64,000 nucleotides of DNA from Pseudochelatococcus lubricantis (GTDB lineage: Bacteria > Pseudomonadota > Alphaproteobacteria > Rhizobiales > Beijerinckiaceae), in NCBI RefSeq assembly GCF_042432495.1, contig NZ_JBHLXC010000002.1, forward strand, positions 744,001-808,000, in the 5' to 3' direction. Under the pieces are notes generated by a model. That model saw only the letters and a list, made by a program, of their open reading frames with translations, made no database searches and was not told the DNA's origin. Both the position numbers and the translations under genes were made by a program. Below are positions 34,658-43,647 of the stretch, piece by piece (within the stretch, counting starts at the first letter, position 1; the number at the start of each line of letters is the position of its first letter).

Positions 34658-35890
34658 ATGGGACATGCATATATCGTCGGAGTAGGGATGTCGCGGTTCG
34701 GGCGATTTCTCGACCGCTCGTTGGCCGATATCGCGGCCGAGGCCGTCACCGAAGCCATTGCGGACAGCGAGCTGGAGCGGGCTGATCTTCAGGCCGTCTT
34801 CTTCGCCAACGCCACCCAGGGCATCGTCGAAGGACAACATCTCGTGCGCGGGCAGATCCTGCTGCGCAAGCTTGGTCTGCCGGGCATTCCGGTTACTAAT
34901 CTGGAGAACGCGTGCGCGAGCGCCAGCACGGCGCTGAACGCCGCCTGCGCCTACGTCATCTCGGGTCAGGGCGATGTTGCCATGGCGCTGGGTGCGGACA
35001 AGATGAATGCGGCCGATCGCGCTAGGTCCTTCGCGGTTTTCGACGGGGCATGGGATGTGGGCGACGAGGAGGCCTCCATCCGCCGTCTCGCGCAGTTCGG
35101 CTCGGCCGTTGAGCCGCCGGAACGCAAGGTCGAGACCGGCCAGCGCAGCGTTTTCATGGATATTTATGCTGCGCTTGCGCGCTATCACATGGGTCGGTTC
35201 GGCACCACACAGGCTGATATCGCCGCCGTTTCGGCCAAGAACCACAAGCATTCGGTGCTGAATCCCAAGGCCCATTACCAGACGCCCATGACCGTCGACG
35301 AGGTGCTGGCGGCGCGGGAGGTGTCGTGGCCGCTGACCCTGCCGATGTGCGCGCCGATCAGCGATGGCGCCGCTGCGGCCATCGTCGTGTCGGAAGCGAG
35401 GGCACGGCAGTTGGGTCTGTCCCGCGCCGTTCGCGTTGCCGCCAGCGTGCAGGCGTCGGGGTCGGATCGTGCCCCGGATGATATCGAGCGGCATCTATGT
35501 CGACGCGCCGTCGACCGAGCCTACGAGGTCGCTGGCCTCGGCCCGCAGGACGTCTCTGTTGTCGAGGTTCACGATGCTTCCGCCTTTGCCGAATTGCAGC
35601 AGGCGGAACTGATGCGGCTGTGCCCGATGGGTGAGGGTGGCCCGCTGGCGCGTTCCGGGGCGACATCGCTTGGCGGGCGCATCCCTATCAATGTGTCGGG
35701 CGGTCTTGAGTCACGCGGGCATCCGATCGGTGCTACGGGATTGGCGCAGATCTACGAACTCGTCATGCAATTGCGCGGCGAGGCCGGGGGCCGTCAGGTT
35801 TCCGGCGCGCGTGTCGGCCTGGCCGAGAACGGTGGCGGCTTCTACGGATACGAAGAGGCCACCGCCGTCATCACTTTGCTTCAGCGTTAG
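34658..35890 (+). CDS. Thiolase-family protein, second copy
   Basis: A 410-residue SCP-x-type thiolase, clearly related to but distinct from the one at 26004. The nucleophile cysteine lies in LENACASASTALNAACAYV; EVHDASAFAEL and GGLESRGHPIGATGLAQIY follow. HDA instead of HDC in the middle block separates it from the first copy, so it may act on a different chain length or perform synthesis rather than cleavage. It lies between livF and a CoA ligase in the same operon. Confidence 0.9.
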   Translation: MGHAYIVGVGMSRFGRFLDRSLADIAAEAVTEAIADSELERADLQAVFFANATQGIVEGQHLVRGQILLRKLGLPGIPVTNLENACASASTALNAACAYVISGQGDVAMALGADKMNAADRARSFAVFDGAWDVGDEEASIRRLAQFGSAVEPPERKVETGQRSVFMDIYAALARYHMGRFGTTQADIAAVSAKNHKHSVLNPKAHYQTPMTVDEVLAAREVSWPLTLPMCAPISDGAAAAIVVSEARARQLGLSRAVRVAASVQASGSDRAPDDIERHLCRRAVDRAYEVAGLGPQDVSVVEVHDASAFAELQQAELMRLCPMGEGGPLARSGATSLGGRIPINVSGGLESRGHPIGATGLAQIYELVMQLRGEAGGRQVSGARVGLAENGGGFYGYEEATAVITLLQR

Positions 35891-35899
35891 GACAAGGCC

Positions 35900-37450
35900 A
35901 TGCGTTTAATCGATCTTTTCGACCGCGGCGTCGCTATCGCCCCTGACCGCGTCTGCCTGAAGGATGCCGACATAAGCCGGACGTTCCGCGACGTGCAATT
36001 ACGAACCTTCCGCTTCGCCAACGTCCTCGCCGCGACCGGGTTCACACCGGGCCAGAAGGCGGCGGTTTACAGTCCCAACTGCGTTATCGGCTTCGAGGTG
36101 ATGCTGGGCCTGTTCCGGTCGGGAGTCGCCTGGGTGCCGGTCAACGCAAAGAACGCCATCGGCGAGAACTGTTATATTCTCGACAATTGCGACGTCGAAA
36201 TCCTGTTTTATCACAGTGAGTTCGAACCACTGATTGGCCAGATTCGCTCTGCCTGTCCGAAGATTGGCCACTACATCTGCCTTGATCGGAGAACGGACGC
36301 GGTGCCGTCGCTGGAAGATTGGATGAAGGATGCGCCGGAGACCGATCCGGACGTGCCGCTTGGTCCCGATGATCTGGTGGGCATCCTCTCTTCCGGTGGC
36401 ACAACGGGGCAGCCCAAGGGCATCCTGCTGACGCAGCTCAACTGGACGACCATGGTCGCCAATTTTTGTGCCGCATTGCAGGTCGGGCCTGAGCCGGTGC
36501 ATCTGGTCATCGCGCCTATGACTCATGCCGCCGGGTTGCTGGGTGTGGTTCTGGCGGCTGTCGGCGCCACCAACGTTATCCTTCCCCGTTTCGATGCGGC
36601 GGCTGTGCTCGACGCGATCGAGGCGGAAGGCGTCACGCACCTGTTCCTGCCGCCGACCGCGATCTACATGCTGCTGTCGCATCCGGGCATCGAAGGGCGC
36701 AACTTTTCGAGTCTGCGCCACTTCATCTACGCGGCCGCGCCGATGGCCGTCGATAAGCTGCGGCACTGCCTGGCGATCTTCGGACCGGTCATGACCCAGA
36801 GCTTTGGCCAGGCCGAAGCACCGATGTTCTGCACAGTCCTGCCGCCCGAGGACCATCTGGTCATCGGAGATCCTTTGCGGGAAAAGCGTCTGGCAAGTTG
36901 CGGCAGGCCGGCACTGCTGACCCGTGTCGCCATCATGGATGGCGATGGCAACCTGCTGCCCGCAGACGAGCGCGGGGAAATCGTGGTGCGTGGCGATCTC
37001 GTGATGAAGGGCTACTACAAGAACGAGACCGCCACCGCCGAGGTGTCGCAGTTCGGCTGGCACCATACCGGCGACATCGGCTTCATCGACGGGGACGGCT
37101 ATGTCTACATCATCGACCGCAAGAAGGACATGATCATCTCGGGCGGCTTCAACGTCTATCCGAGCGAGGTCGAGCAGGTGATCTGGGCGCATCCCTCCGT
37201 GCAGGATTGCGCCGTCATCGGCATTCCCGACGAAAAATGGGGTGAGGCCGTCAAGGCCGTGATCGAGCTCAAGCCCGGTGCCAGCGTCGATCCCGAGGAG
37301 ATCGTCGCACTCTGCAAGGCGGAACTCGGCAGCATCAAGGCACCGAAGTCGGTGGAGGTCTGGGAAGCTCTGCCGCGCAGCCCGGTCGGCAAGGTGCGCA
37401 AGAAGGACATCCGGGATTCGTTCTGGCGCGGGCAGGTCCGGAACATCTAG
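35900..37450 (+). CDS. Acyl-CoA synthetase (AMP-forming ligase), second copy
   Basis: A 516-residue ANL-superfamily ligase with P-loop SSGGTTGQPKGILLTQ, FGQAEAPMF in place of YGxTE, hinge WHHTGDIGFIDGDGYVYIIDRKKD and catalytic-lysine ending SPVGKVRKKDIR. It would activate the acid brought in by the Liv-type importer. It starts 9 bases after the thiolase and is followed by the wreck of a third ligase gene. Confidence 0.93.
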   Translation: MRLIDLFDRGVAIAPDRVCLKDADISRTFRDVQLRTFRFANVLAATGFTPGQKAAVYSPNCVIGFEVMLGLFRSGVAWVPVNAKNAIGENCYILDNCDVEILFYHSEFEPLIGQIRSACPKIGHYICLDRRTDAVPSLEDWMKDAPETDPDVPLGPDDLVGILSSGGTTGQPKGILLTQLNWTTMVANFCAALQVGPEPVHLVIAPMTHAAGLLGVVLAAVGATNVILPRFDAAAVLDAIEAEGVTHLFLPPTAIYMLLSHPGIEGRNFSSLRHFIYAAAPMAVDKLRHCLAIFGPVMTQSFGQAEAPMFCTVLPPEDHLVIGDPLREKRLASCGRPALLTRVAIMDGDGNLLPADERGEIVVRGDLVMKGYYKNETATAEVSQFGWHHTGDIGFIDGDGYVYIIDRKKDMIISGGFNVYPSEVEQVIWAHPSVQDCAVIGIPDEKWGEAVKAVIELKPGASVDPEEIVALCKAELGSIKAPKSVEVWEALPRSPVGKVRKKDIRDSFWRGQVRNI

Positions 37451-37460
37451 ACGAAAAAGG

Positions 37461-37920
37461 ATGATGAACGTCGCCACGCTTCTTCAACAGTCGGCAATCG
37501 TGTTCGGGGGGCTTCCGGCCGTTTGTCAAGGCGCCGTCGTTGTCCATACTTGTGCGTCATTGCGCGCCCGCAGCGCGACCGTCGCTGTGGGCCTTGCGGC
37601 ACTCGGACTCGCGTCTGCCGCGCGTTGCGATCTACATGGCGAACCGGCCCGAGTCTCTAGAAATCCTGTTCGGCATCTGAGCCGCCAGCCGAGTGGTGGT
37701 GCCAGTCAATGCCAAGCTCCATCCTTGGGAACTGTCGTACATCCTCACCGACAGTGAGGCGGCAGTGCAGTTCATCGATTGGCTCGGCGAAGTCTCCGGT
37801 TGCGAAGCCATTATCGATATCGGCGAGTAACAATACCGTGATCTGGCCGGGGTTGCCGCGGATCTTGTTCAAGCCCCGGCCGCGGGAGACCTTGTCGCAC
37901 GGGATAGGGTGGATGTCCGC
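37461..37920 (+). pseudogene. Broken third acyl-CoA ligase, N-terminal part
   Basis: Reading from the ATG near 37464, MNVATLLQQSAIVFGGLPAV looks like the start of an AMP-ligase. Near 37620 the frame must shift to read RVAIYMANRPESLEILFGI, then a TGA stands where Trp is expected, followed in the same frame by VVVPVNAKLHPWELSYILTD, a standard ligase block. A TAA follows at about 37830 and degraded sequence continues to about 37920. The remaining two thirds of the gene are missing. One frameshift, at least two stops and a truncation make it dead. Confidence 0.8.
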
Positions 37921-37948
37921 ATTTTTTAACAGATAGGGGGAGGACATC

Positions 37949-38746
37949 ATGGTTGGACGTTTGCAGGACAAAGTGGCTGTCGTCATGGGCGCAGGGTGCG
38001 CGGGTGAGGGATGGGGCAACGGCAAGGCGACGGCTGTGCTTTTCGCTCGCGAGGGCGCAAGGGTGGTCTGCATCGATCACAACCTCGAGTCGGCGGAAGC
38101 TACGGTCGACATCATTCGCGCTGAAGGCGGCAAGGCTGTCGCCATGCGGGCCGATGTGACCTCGGCGGAACATATCGACCGCGTGACGAAGGACGTGCTG
38201 TCGGATTTCGGCCACATCGATGTGCTGCAGAACAACGTGGGCATCGCCGACACCGTCTGCGCCACCGAAGCAGTATCCGAGGCGAGCTGGGACCGGGTGA
38301 TGGACGTCAACATCAAGAGCATCTTCCTGACCTGCCGGCGCATCATGCCCGAGATGGCGAGGAGGCGCGGGGGTGCGGTCGTCAACGTGTCCTCTCTCGC
38401 CTCGATCAGGATCATCGGTGTTCCGATGGCTTCCTATTATGCCTCGAAGGCGGCAGTGAACCAATTCACCCAGGCGGTGGCCATCGAATATGCGACGCGG
38501 GGTGTACGTTGCAACGCGGTTCTGCCAGGGCTCATGAATACGCCGATGATCGTCGAACCCTACAAGTACGTCTATCAGGACGTCGACGACATGATCGCGC
38601 GGCGCGATGCTATGGTTCCGACTGGAAAAATGGGCGATGCCTGGGACGTTGCGCACGCTTCTCTTTTTCTGGCGTCGGACGATGCGTCATACGTGACCGG
38701 CGTCCTGTTGCCCGTTGACGGCGGCATGTCCTGCAAATGCGGTTGA
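37949..38746 (+). CDS. SDR-family oxidoreductase, second copy
   Basis: A 265-residue short-chain dehydrogenase with an unusual but known cofactor loop, GAGCAGEGWGNGKATA, then NNVGIAD, catalytic serine in VNVSSLASIR and YYASKAA (YxxxK). The C-terminal SYVTGVLLPVDGG is typical. The GGGGGAGG ribosome-binding site precedes the ATG at 37949. Last gene of the importer-side cluster; probably an alcohol or 3-hydroxyacyl-CoA dehydrogenase. Confidence 0.92.
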   Translation: MVGRLQDKVAVVMGAGCAGEGWGNGKATAVLFAREGARVVCIDHNLESAEATVDIIRAEGGKAVAMRADVTSAEHIDRVTKDVLSDFGHIDVLQNNVGIADTVCATEAVSEASWDRVMDVNIKSIFLTCRRIMPEMARRRGGAVVNVSSLASIRIIGVPMASYYASKAAVNQFTQAVAIEYATRGVRCNAVLPGLMNTPMIVEPYKYVYQDVDDMIARRDAMVPTGKMGDAWDVAHASLFLASDDASYVTGVLLPVDGGMSCKCG

Positions 38747-39081
38747 GGCCGGACAAGGTGAAGCTGATTGAAGCTAACAGCACCAAGTGACTCTCGGCAC
38801 CGCCGACGTACATGAGGGGCCGGACGGCACGACAACACCGGTTGTCGCCTCACTGCCCCACGAGGTCGGTGACGACGACTGGGCGCTGTCTCCCGGACCA
38901 GCAGCTGTTAGATCAGAACCATGTCGGGTAGTACCAGCGCGATCCGCACGCATATGTCCCGCCTCCTTGATCACATTCAGGCTTCTGCCCCTGACAAATC
39001 TCACTCCCTAGTGAAGTCAGGATCGGCGCCGCCCCTGATCCTCTCGCACTGGCAGTATTGACATTATAAATCAATATATTA
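38747..39081. other. Non-coding stretch between SDR gene and IS630 element
   Basis: About 335 bases with no gene I can support; nothing recognised. It turns AT-rich just before the IS630 left end (from about 39058). Confidence 0.5.
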
Positions 39082-39083
39082 TA

Positions 39084-39730
39084 CCAATTCTCATTGATCT
39101 GAACCTCTATATCCACTGCCGCATTCCGATAGTCATGATGCGCGACGGTTGGTCGATGAGTTTGTTCCATGCGTAGCAGCAGTGATCGATGATATCGACG
39201 TAGGAGTAGAAGACCCGGTTTGACAGCCAGTTGTCGCGCATGAACTGCCAGACATTTTCCTGCGGGTTGAGTTCGGGGGCACTTGGCCTGCAGGTGCAAG
39301 AGGGTGATGTTCGGCGGGATGATCAGCCGGCTCGACAGATGCCAGCCGGCCTGATCGAGCAGGAGGATGGCGTGCCTGCCCGGCGCGACCTGGGTGGCGA
39401 TCCCGGCCAGATGCGGGCTCATCGCCGGGGTGTCGCAGACGGGCAGGACGAGAGCGGCGCCTTTGCCGTCCTTCGCACAGATCGCGCCGAAGATGCAGGT
39501 CGAGGCCGTGCGCTGGTCGTGCGGCGCCGACGGTCTGGTTCCGCGCCTGGCCCAGTGTCGCGTGATCTTGTTCTTCTGACCGATACGCGCCTCGTCAGCG
39601 AACCAGATTTCCACATCGGCGGGGTCGAGGCCTTTATCTCTGGCGACCTCTGCTACACGGTCGGGAAAGCTTTTTTAAAATCCTCGATCGCCTCTTCGGC
39701 CTGCGCGTGATGGCGCGGCCGGGCGGAAAG
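39084..39730 (-). pseudogene. IS630 transposase, catalytic half (broken)
   Basis: The DDE part reads EIWFADEARIGQKNKITRHWARRGTRP, then HAILLLDQAGWHLSSRL and NITLLHL, then runs into a frameshift near 39285: the continuation WNKLIDQPSRIMTIG-like sequence is only found in another frame. The link to the N-terminal half contains an A AAA AAG heptamer at 39676-39670, a classic minus-1 slippery site, and translation downstream fits only after that shift. The downstream frameshift and the repeat inserted upstream mean it cannot make a complete transposase. Confidence 0.75.
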
Positions 39731-39785
39731 CGCTCAATGAAAGAATCGCAGAGCATTTTACGATCATGACCGATCGAAAAATGCT
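39731..39785 (-). repeat. Dispersed palindromic repeat, copy 2, inside IS630 transposase
   Basis: A 14-bp stem with one mismatch (AGCATTTTACGATC, 39752-39765, against 39772-39785) plus a CTGCGATTCTTTC-type tail matches copy 1 at 10591-10655 when read on the minus strand. It lies between codons for LSRELRAMG and LSARPRHHAQAEEA of the transposase, which are contiguous in IS630 relatives, so the repeat inserted there and brings a TAA at 39788-39786. Confidence 0.75.
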
Positions 39786-40217
39786 TTAGCCCATGGCCCG
39801 CAGTTCCCGGCTCAGCGTCGGCCTGGAAACGGATACCCTGAACTCGTCGTGAAGCCATTGGCACAGATCGATGATCCGCCAGCGCACGACGCCATGGATC
39901 GCCGGCGTCGGCCCACTGTCGATGATCGCGGCCAGCGCCTTGCGATGCTCGTCGTCGAGCCGAGACGGTTGGCCCGGCGCCTTGCGGTCGATCAGTCCAT
40001 CAGGACCGAGCGCGTTGAACTTCAAGACCCAGCCGCGAACGATCTGCACTGTCACGCCGCCGATCCGCGCGGCTTCGCCCCGGCGCGCGCCCTCGTAAAT
40101 CGCCGCCAAAGCCAGCAGCCGCCGGGCTTGCGGTCCGTCCTTGGGCCGCCTCGCAACGGCCCGGATCATCGGCGCATCAAAATCAGCCCGAAGAGGAATC
40201 GGCATCGCAAACCTCAT
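39786..40217 (-). pseudogene. IS630 transposase, N-terminal HTH half
   Basis: 143 residues of the DNA-binding part: LLALAAIYEGARRGEAARIGGVTVQIVRGWVLKFNALG and a second helix-turn-helix (SRPTLSRELRAMG). The frame ends at a TAA created by the inserted palindromic repeat. Intact at its 5' end but detached from the catalytic domain. Confidence 0.8.
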
Positions 40218-40272
40218 GCGTTCTCACAAATGAATCAGAAAAGCGCTGATCGGGGAAGACCAGAAGAGTCAT

Positions 40273-41586
40273 GAGCTGGACGCCCGCATTAACCTCGCGC
40301 GGCTGATGATTTCATGATTCAATCTGGCCCTCATGATTTGGAGGCCGGACGATGGAACAGAGGTCGCTATTTGGGCTGTCGGAGCATCTTGAGCGGCTGA
40401 GCAAAATCGGCGACCCACTGGAGGTTCTGGAGGCGACGGTCGATTTCGAGTATTTCCGCGGCTGGCTGGTGGAAGGGTTGGGCTATGGCGACGGAGCCAA
40501 GGGCGGGCGCCCTCCCTTCGATCCGGTATCGATGTTCAAGGCCCTGATCCTTCAGGCCCAGCACAATCTGAGCGATGCCAAGATGGAGTTCATGATCCGG
40601 GACCGCCTGTCCTGGATGCGGTTCCTGGGCTTCGACCTTGGCGGGCCGACGCCGGATGAGAACACGATCCGGCTGTTCCGCAATAAATTGACGGAGACCG
40701 GGGCGCTGCAGCGGGTGATGAAGGCGTTCGACTGGCAATTGCAGAAGAAGGGCTACATCCCGATGTCGGGCCAGATCGTCGACGCATCCCTCGTGCCCGC
40801 GCCGAAGCAGCGGAACACGGATGCGGAGAAGGAGGCGATCAAAGCCGGCAAGACGGCGAACGAGATCTGGCCAAACGAACCGAACAAGGCGGCTCAGAAA
40901 GACACCGATGCGCGTTGGACGCTCAAGATTGGCGGCAAGATCCGGTATCGGCCGGACGGCACGCCGCTGCCTCAAATCGCACTGCCGGTCTTCGGCTACA
41001 AATCCCACATTGCCATCGACCGGCGCTTCGGCTTCATCCGGGAGGGGGCGGTGACCTCGGCCGCGCACGCCGATGGGCGGATGCTCCCCAAGTTGGTGAA
41101 TACGGAGAATACCTCATCGGAGGTCTGGGCCGACAGCGCCTATCGCTCGCAGAAGAACGAGAAATGGCTGGCTTCAAAGATGCTGGTCAGCCGCATCCAT
41201 CGTCGCAAGCCGGCGGGCAAGCCGATGCCGCAGAATATCGCGCGGGCCAATGCCGCGAAATCGTCGATCCGTGCCCATGTCGAACACGTCTTCGCCCACC
41301 AGAAGAACCGCTTCGGCCTGTTTATCCGCACCATCGGGCTGGCGCGGGCCGAAGCGAAACTCACCTTGGCCAATATCGCCTACAACTTCGACCGTCTCAT
41401 CTTCCATGAACGGGCAAAAGCCAGGGGCTGAATCCGTCTGGCGTCGGGGAACCGGGCCCCAATATTCGGTCTCGGCGGCGCATTCCGACGGTCAAATGCG
41501 CCCTTCAACGGATCGGAAACCCAGCCTGCTGCGCTTCAAGTCCAATCGGCTGCTCGATCTGCGGGGTTAATACGGGTGTCCAGCTC
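40273..41586 (+). mobile_element. IS5-family insertion sequence, complete
   Basis: About 1.31 kb bounded by near-perfect inverted repeats (left GAGCTGGACGCCCGCATTAACC; right end complementary with two differences over 22 bases). It sits within the IS630 element just inside its right terminus. No clear target duplication is visible at these boundaries. Confidence 0.85.
40352..41431 (+). CDS. IS5-family transposase
   Basis: A 359-residue DDE transposase. The N-terminal region GRPPFDPVSMFKALILQAQHNLSDAKMEFMI is typical, with catalytic aspartates in QIVDASLVPAP and EVWADSAYRSQKN and the glutamate in AHVEHVFAHQKNRFG. Full length and uninterrupted, with intact flanking inverted repeats, so the element may still be active. 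It begins about 80 bases inside the left terminus. Confidence 0.93.
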   Translation: MEQRSLFGLSEHLERLSKIGDPLEVLEATVDFEYFRGWLVEGLGYGDGAKGGRPPFDPVSMFKALILQAQHNLSDAKMEFMIRDRLSWMRFLGFDLGGPTPDENTIRLFRNKLTETGALQRVMKAFDWQLQKKGYIPMSGQIVDASLVPAPKQRNTDAEKEAIKAGKTANEIWPNEPNKAAQKDTDARWTLKIGGKIRYRPDGTPLPQIALPVFGYKSHIAIDRRFGFIREGAVTSAAHADGRMLPKLVNTENTSSEVWADSAYRSQKNEKWLASKMLVSRIHRRKPAGKPMPQNIARANAAKSSIRAHVEHVFAHQKNRFGLFIRTIGLARAEAKLTLANIAYNFDRLIFHERAKARG

Positions 41587-41749
41587 CGAGACTTGGTATT
41601 ATATGATATTGGAAGCGGTATTGACCGTGATTATTTAATTACAACAGAGTATTAGGCATTTCTTTCTTCTGTTCCGGTCTGTCAACTGAAAAGTTATTCT
41701 TTACTTAAACATGGCTTATGAGCCTTGGATATCACTGAGGTCCATCCCC

Positions 41750-43198
41750 TTATCCCACGCCATCAAGCGTATAGAACCCCCGCCTGCGCCAATTGAGGAG
41801 CTGCGACAAGGCATCGGCCTGATCGTCGTGACGGCCGTCGGGAAACGCGAGGATCTCGTCCCGGAATTCATCGAGCCAGGAGGCGGCCGACGGCAGCAGC
41901 ACCGCGCCGGCCTCGATGCGCGCCGAACAGGCAGACATCCTGACGACCTTGTCGGATTCCGGCTTGATCGCAATCGTGTGACAACGGTCACGCTTGAGGT
42001 CCTGAATCAGGCTCGTGCCGCTGCCCTTGTCCTCGATCAGAATGGTTTGCGCCTTCCAGCGCTCCCTGGCCCGCAAGATGCGATTCTTGAGGCTGGGATA
42101 GTCGAGCTTTTCCCGGATGACGTCGACGATGTAGACCGTGTCCTGAACGACAAGAGCGGTAATACCTACCGAATAATCGTTCAACTCACCCGCCTTCGAG
42201 GCCGTATCCCAGCTCTGTACCATCATCGCCGGCCACTTCGCCTCGGGCAAGGCGCTATATTGGCCGAACCAGGCCCATTTGATCATGTTGCCGCCGGCCG
42301 GCACCGGCGATTGCTGATATTGCGCGGAGAAGGCTGCCGAGCCCATATCGCGCTTCAGACGGCCGAGATCGGCAACAGTGTCGCGGCCAGGGTGAAGGAC
42401 GTCGCCGGGCTTGATCAGGTGGAAGCGCCCGTAACCGATCGGGATACGGAGTTCTTCTTCGGCAATCGCCGGGAGATTGAGGTGAACCCAGCCGCTCTCC
42501 GCCAGAGTACCTTTGGCGAGCACATGGCCTGCGAGATCGTCGACATGCAGCCGCTGCATGATCAGGATGATGACGTCGCTTCTGCGGTCATCGAGCCGGG
42601 TCAGTAGCGTTTCGTCGAACCAGCGTTTGACGGAATCGCGGGCCGCCTGCGACTCGGCGTCCACCGCTTTCATCGGGTCGTCGATGATGATAATGCCGCC
42701 CCCGCGTCCCGTGAGCGGTCCTCCCACCGTGGTGGTCAGCCGGTAGCCGCCGTCCGTGGTGCGGACCTCGCGCTCCCTATCCTTCCCTGGGTCGATCCGG
42801 GTGTACGGAAACAGATCACGATACCAGTCGGCCTTCATCACCTTGCGGAAGGCATTGGCGTGCTCGACCGCGAGATCATTGCCGTAGCTCACCGTGATGA
42901 TCCTCCGGCCGGGCTCATGTCCGAGAACCCACGCCGGAAAGGCGACGGATGCGGAATGCGACTTCAGGCTGCGGGGCGGGACCGTGATCAGCAATCGCTT
43001 GATGCGGCCATGCATCACCTTCGACAGGTGCCAGGCAAAGGCATCGATATGCCAATTATGCAGATAGGGCAGGGCGGGATAAAGCTCCCGGAACGATTTT
43101 TCGATGAAGGCGCCCAGGTTCTGTCGCAGGATCACCTGCATATCGTGATAGGTGAGTTCCGGCGGATCACCCGCGACTTGCAAATGCGCTTGCCTCAT
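41750..43198 (-). CDS. Phage terminase large subunit
   Basis: A 482-residue packaging motor. The ATPase has a Walker A variant (TVPPRSLKSHSA) and Walker B IIIIDDP; the C-terminal RNase-H-like nuclease shows QSWDTASKAGELNDYSVG, LIEDKGSGTSL and HDDQADALSQLL with acidic metal ligands. It overlaps the DUF5681 gene by 4 bases. Downstream, where portal and capsid genes would follow, the sequence runs into the IS630 right end within about 150 bases, so the phage module is cut off here. Confidence 0.93.
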   Translation of the reverse strand: MRQAHLQVAGDPPELTYHDMQVILRQNLGAFIEKSFRELYPALPYLHNWHIDAFAWHLSKVMHGRIKRLLITVPPRSLKSHSASVAFPAWVLGHEPGRRIITVSYGNDLAVEHANAFRKVMKADWYRDLFPYTRIDPGKDREREVRTTDGGYRLTTTVGGPLTGRGGGIIIIDDPMKAVDAESQAARDSVKRWFDETLLTRLDDRRSDVIILIMQRLHVDDLAGHVLAKGTLAESGWVHLNLPAIAEEELRIPIGYGRFHLIKPGDVLHPGRDTVADLGRLKRDMGSAAFSAQYQQSPVPAGGNMIKWAWFGQYSALPEAKWPAMMVQSWDTASKAGELNDYSVGITALVVQDTVYIVDVIREKLDYPSLKNRILRARERWKAQTILIEDKGSGTSLIQDLKRDRCHTIAIKPESDKVVRMSACSARIEAGAVLLPSAASWLDEFRDEILAFPDGRHDDQADALSQLLNWRRRGFYTLDGVG

Positions 43199-43647
43199 TC
43201 GCCGCCCTCCGGAAGCACGCCGTTGGGGAACAACCGCTGCATGATCGCTCGATCCGATTCGTTGAGCTGCTTGCGGGCGTCGTCATTCGGGGCGTTCGGT
43301 TCTCGCTCCATATGGCCGAGGTCCCTTAGAATACCGAAAAGTGCCGTTGTTGCCCTGGCATCACCCTTGAGGGCCTTGTTGGTCAGCTGACGAAACCAGG
43401 CCTCCTTCCGGGTGATCTTCTTCTCCCGGTCTCCTTCCCGGACGACGATCTTCTCATCCAGAATCTCCTGCAGGAGCGTGCCCGTGTTCCTGGTGCCTCT
43501 TTTACGGCCCTTCGGGTTTCCGGATTGGCCGGGCTTGAAGCGGCTGTGGCGTGGCGGCCTGCCGTAACCTACCTCATAGGCCGGCGCCGGCGAGGCAGCC
43601 TCCGCTTCCAGCCCCTCGACATTGTCTTCCACGGGGTGATCATTCAT
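43195..43647 (-). CDS. DUF5681 phage-associated protein
   Basis: A 150-residue protein with the diagnostic RFKPGQSGNPKGRKRGTRN motif, a basic DNA-contact-like segment, followed by helical KEAWFRQLTNKALKGDARATTALF. The family regularly precedes TerL and may be the small terminase subunit or a packaging adaptor, which is inferred from position. The ATG at 43647 overlaps the methyltransferase stop by 8 bases; longer in-frame starts lie over that gene. Confidence 0.88.
   Translation of the reverse strand: MNDHPVEDNVEGLEAEAASPAPAYEVGYGRPPRHSRFKPGQSGNPKGRKRGTRNTGTLLQEILDEKIVVREGDREKKITRKEAWFRQLTNKALKGDARATTALFGILRDLGHMEREPNAPNDDARKQLNESDRAIMQRLFPNGVLPEGGE

Larger units (their letters stand above)
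39084..41596 (-). mobile_element. IS630-family element interrupted by an IS5 element and a palindromic repeat
   Basis: Terminal inverted repeats CCAATTCTC (39084-39092) and GAGACTTGG (41588-41596) are both flanked by TA, the target duplicated by IS630/Tc1 elements; similarity continues outward (TATTATA-like on each side). Inside lie the two halves of an IS630 transposase on the minus strand, a 55-base palindromic repeat in the middle of that gene, and a complete IS5-type element between the transposase start and the right end. Without the insertions the element would be near 1.15 kb, normal for IS630. Confidence 0.8.

Noticed and set aside
36000..37477. 492-codon minus-strand open frame over the acyl-CoA ligase
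   Set aside because: Antisense shadow; the plus-strand ligase has complete ANL motifs.
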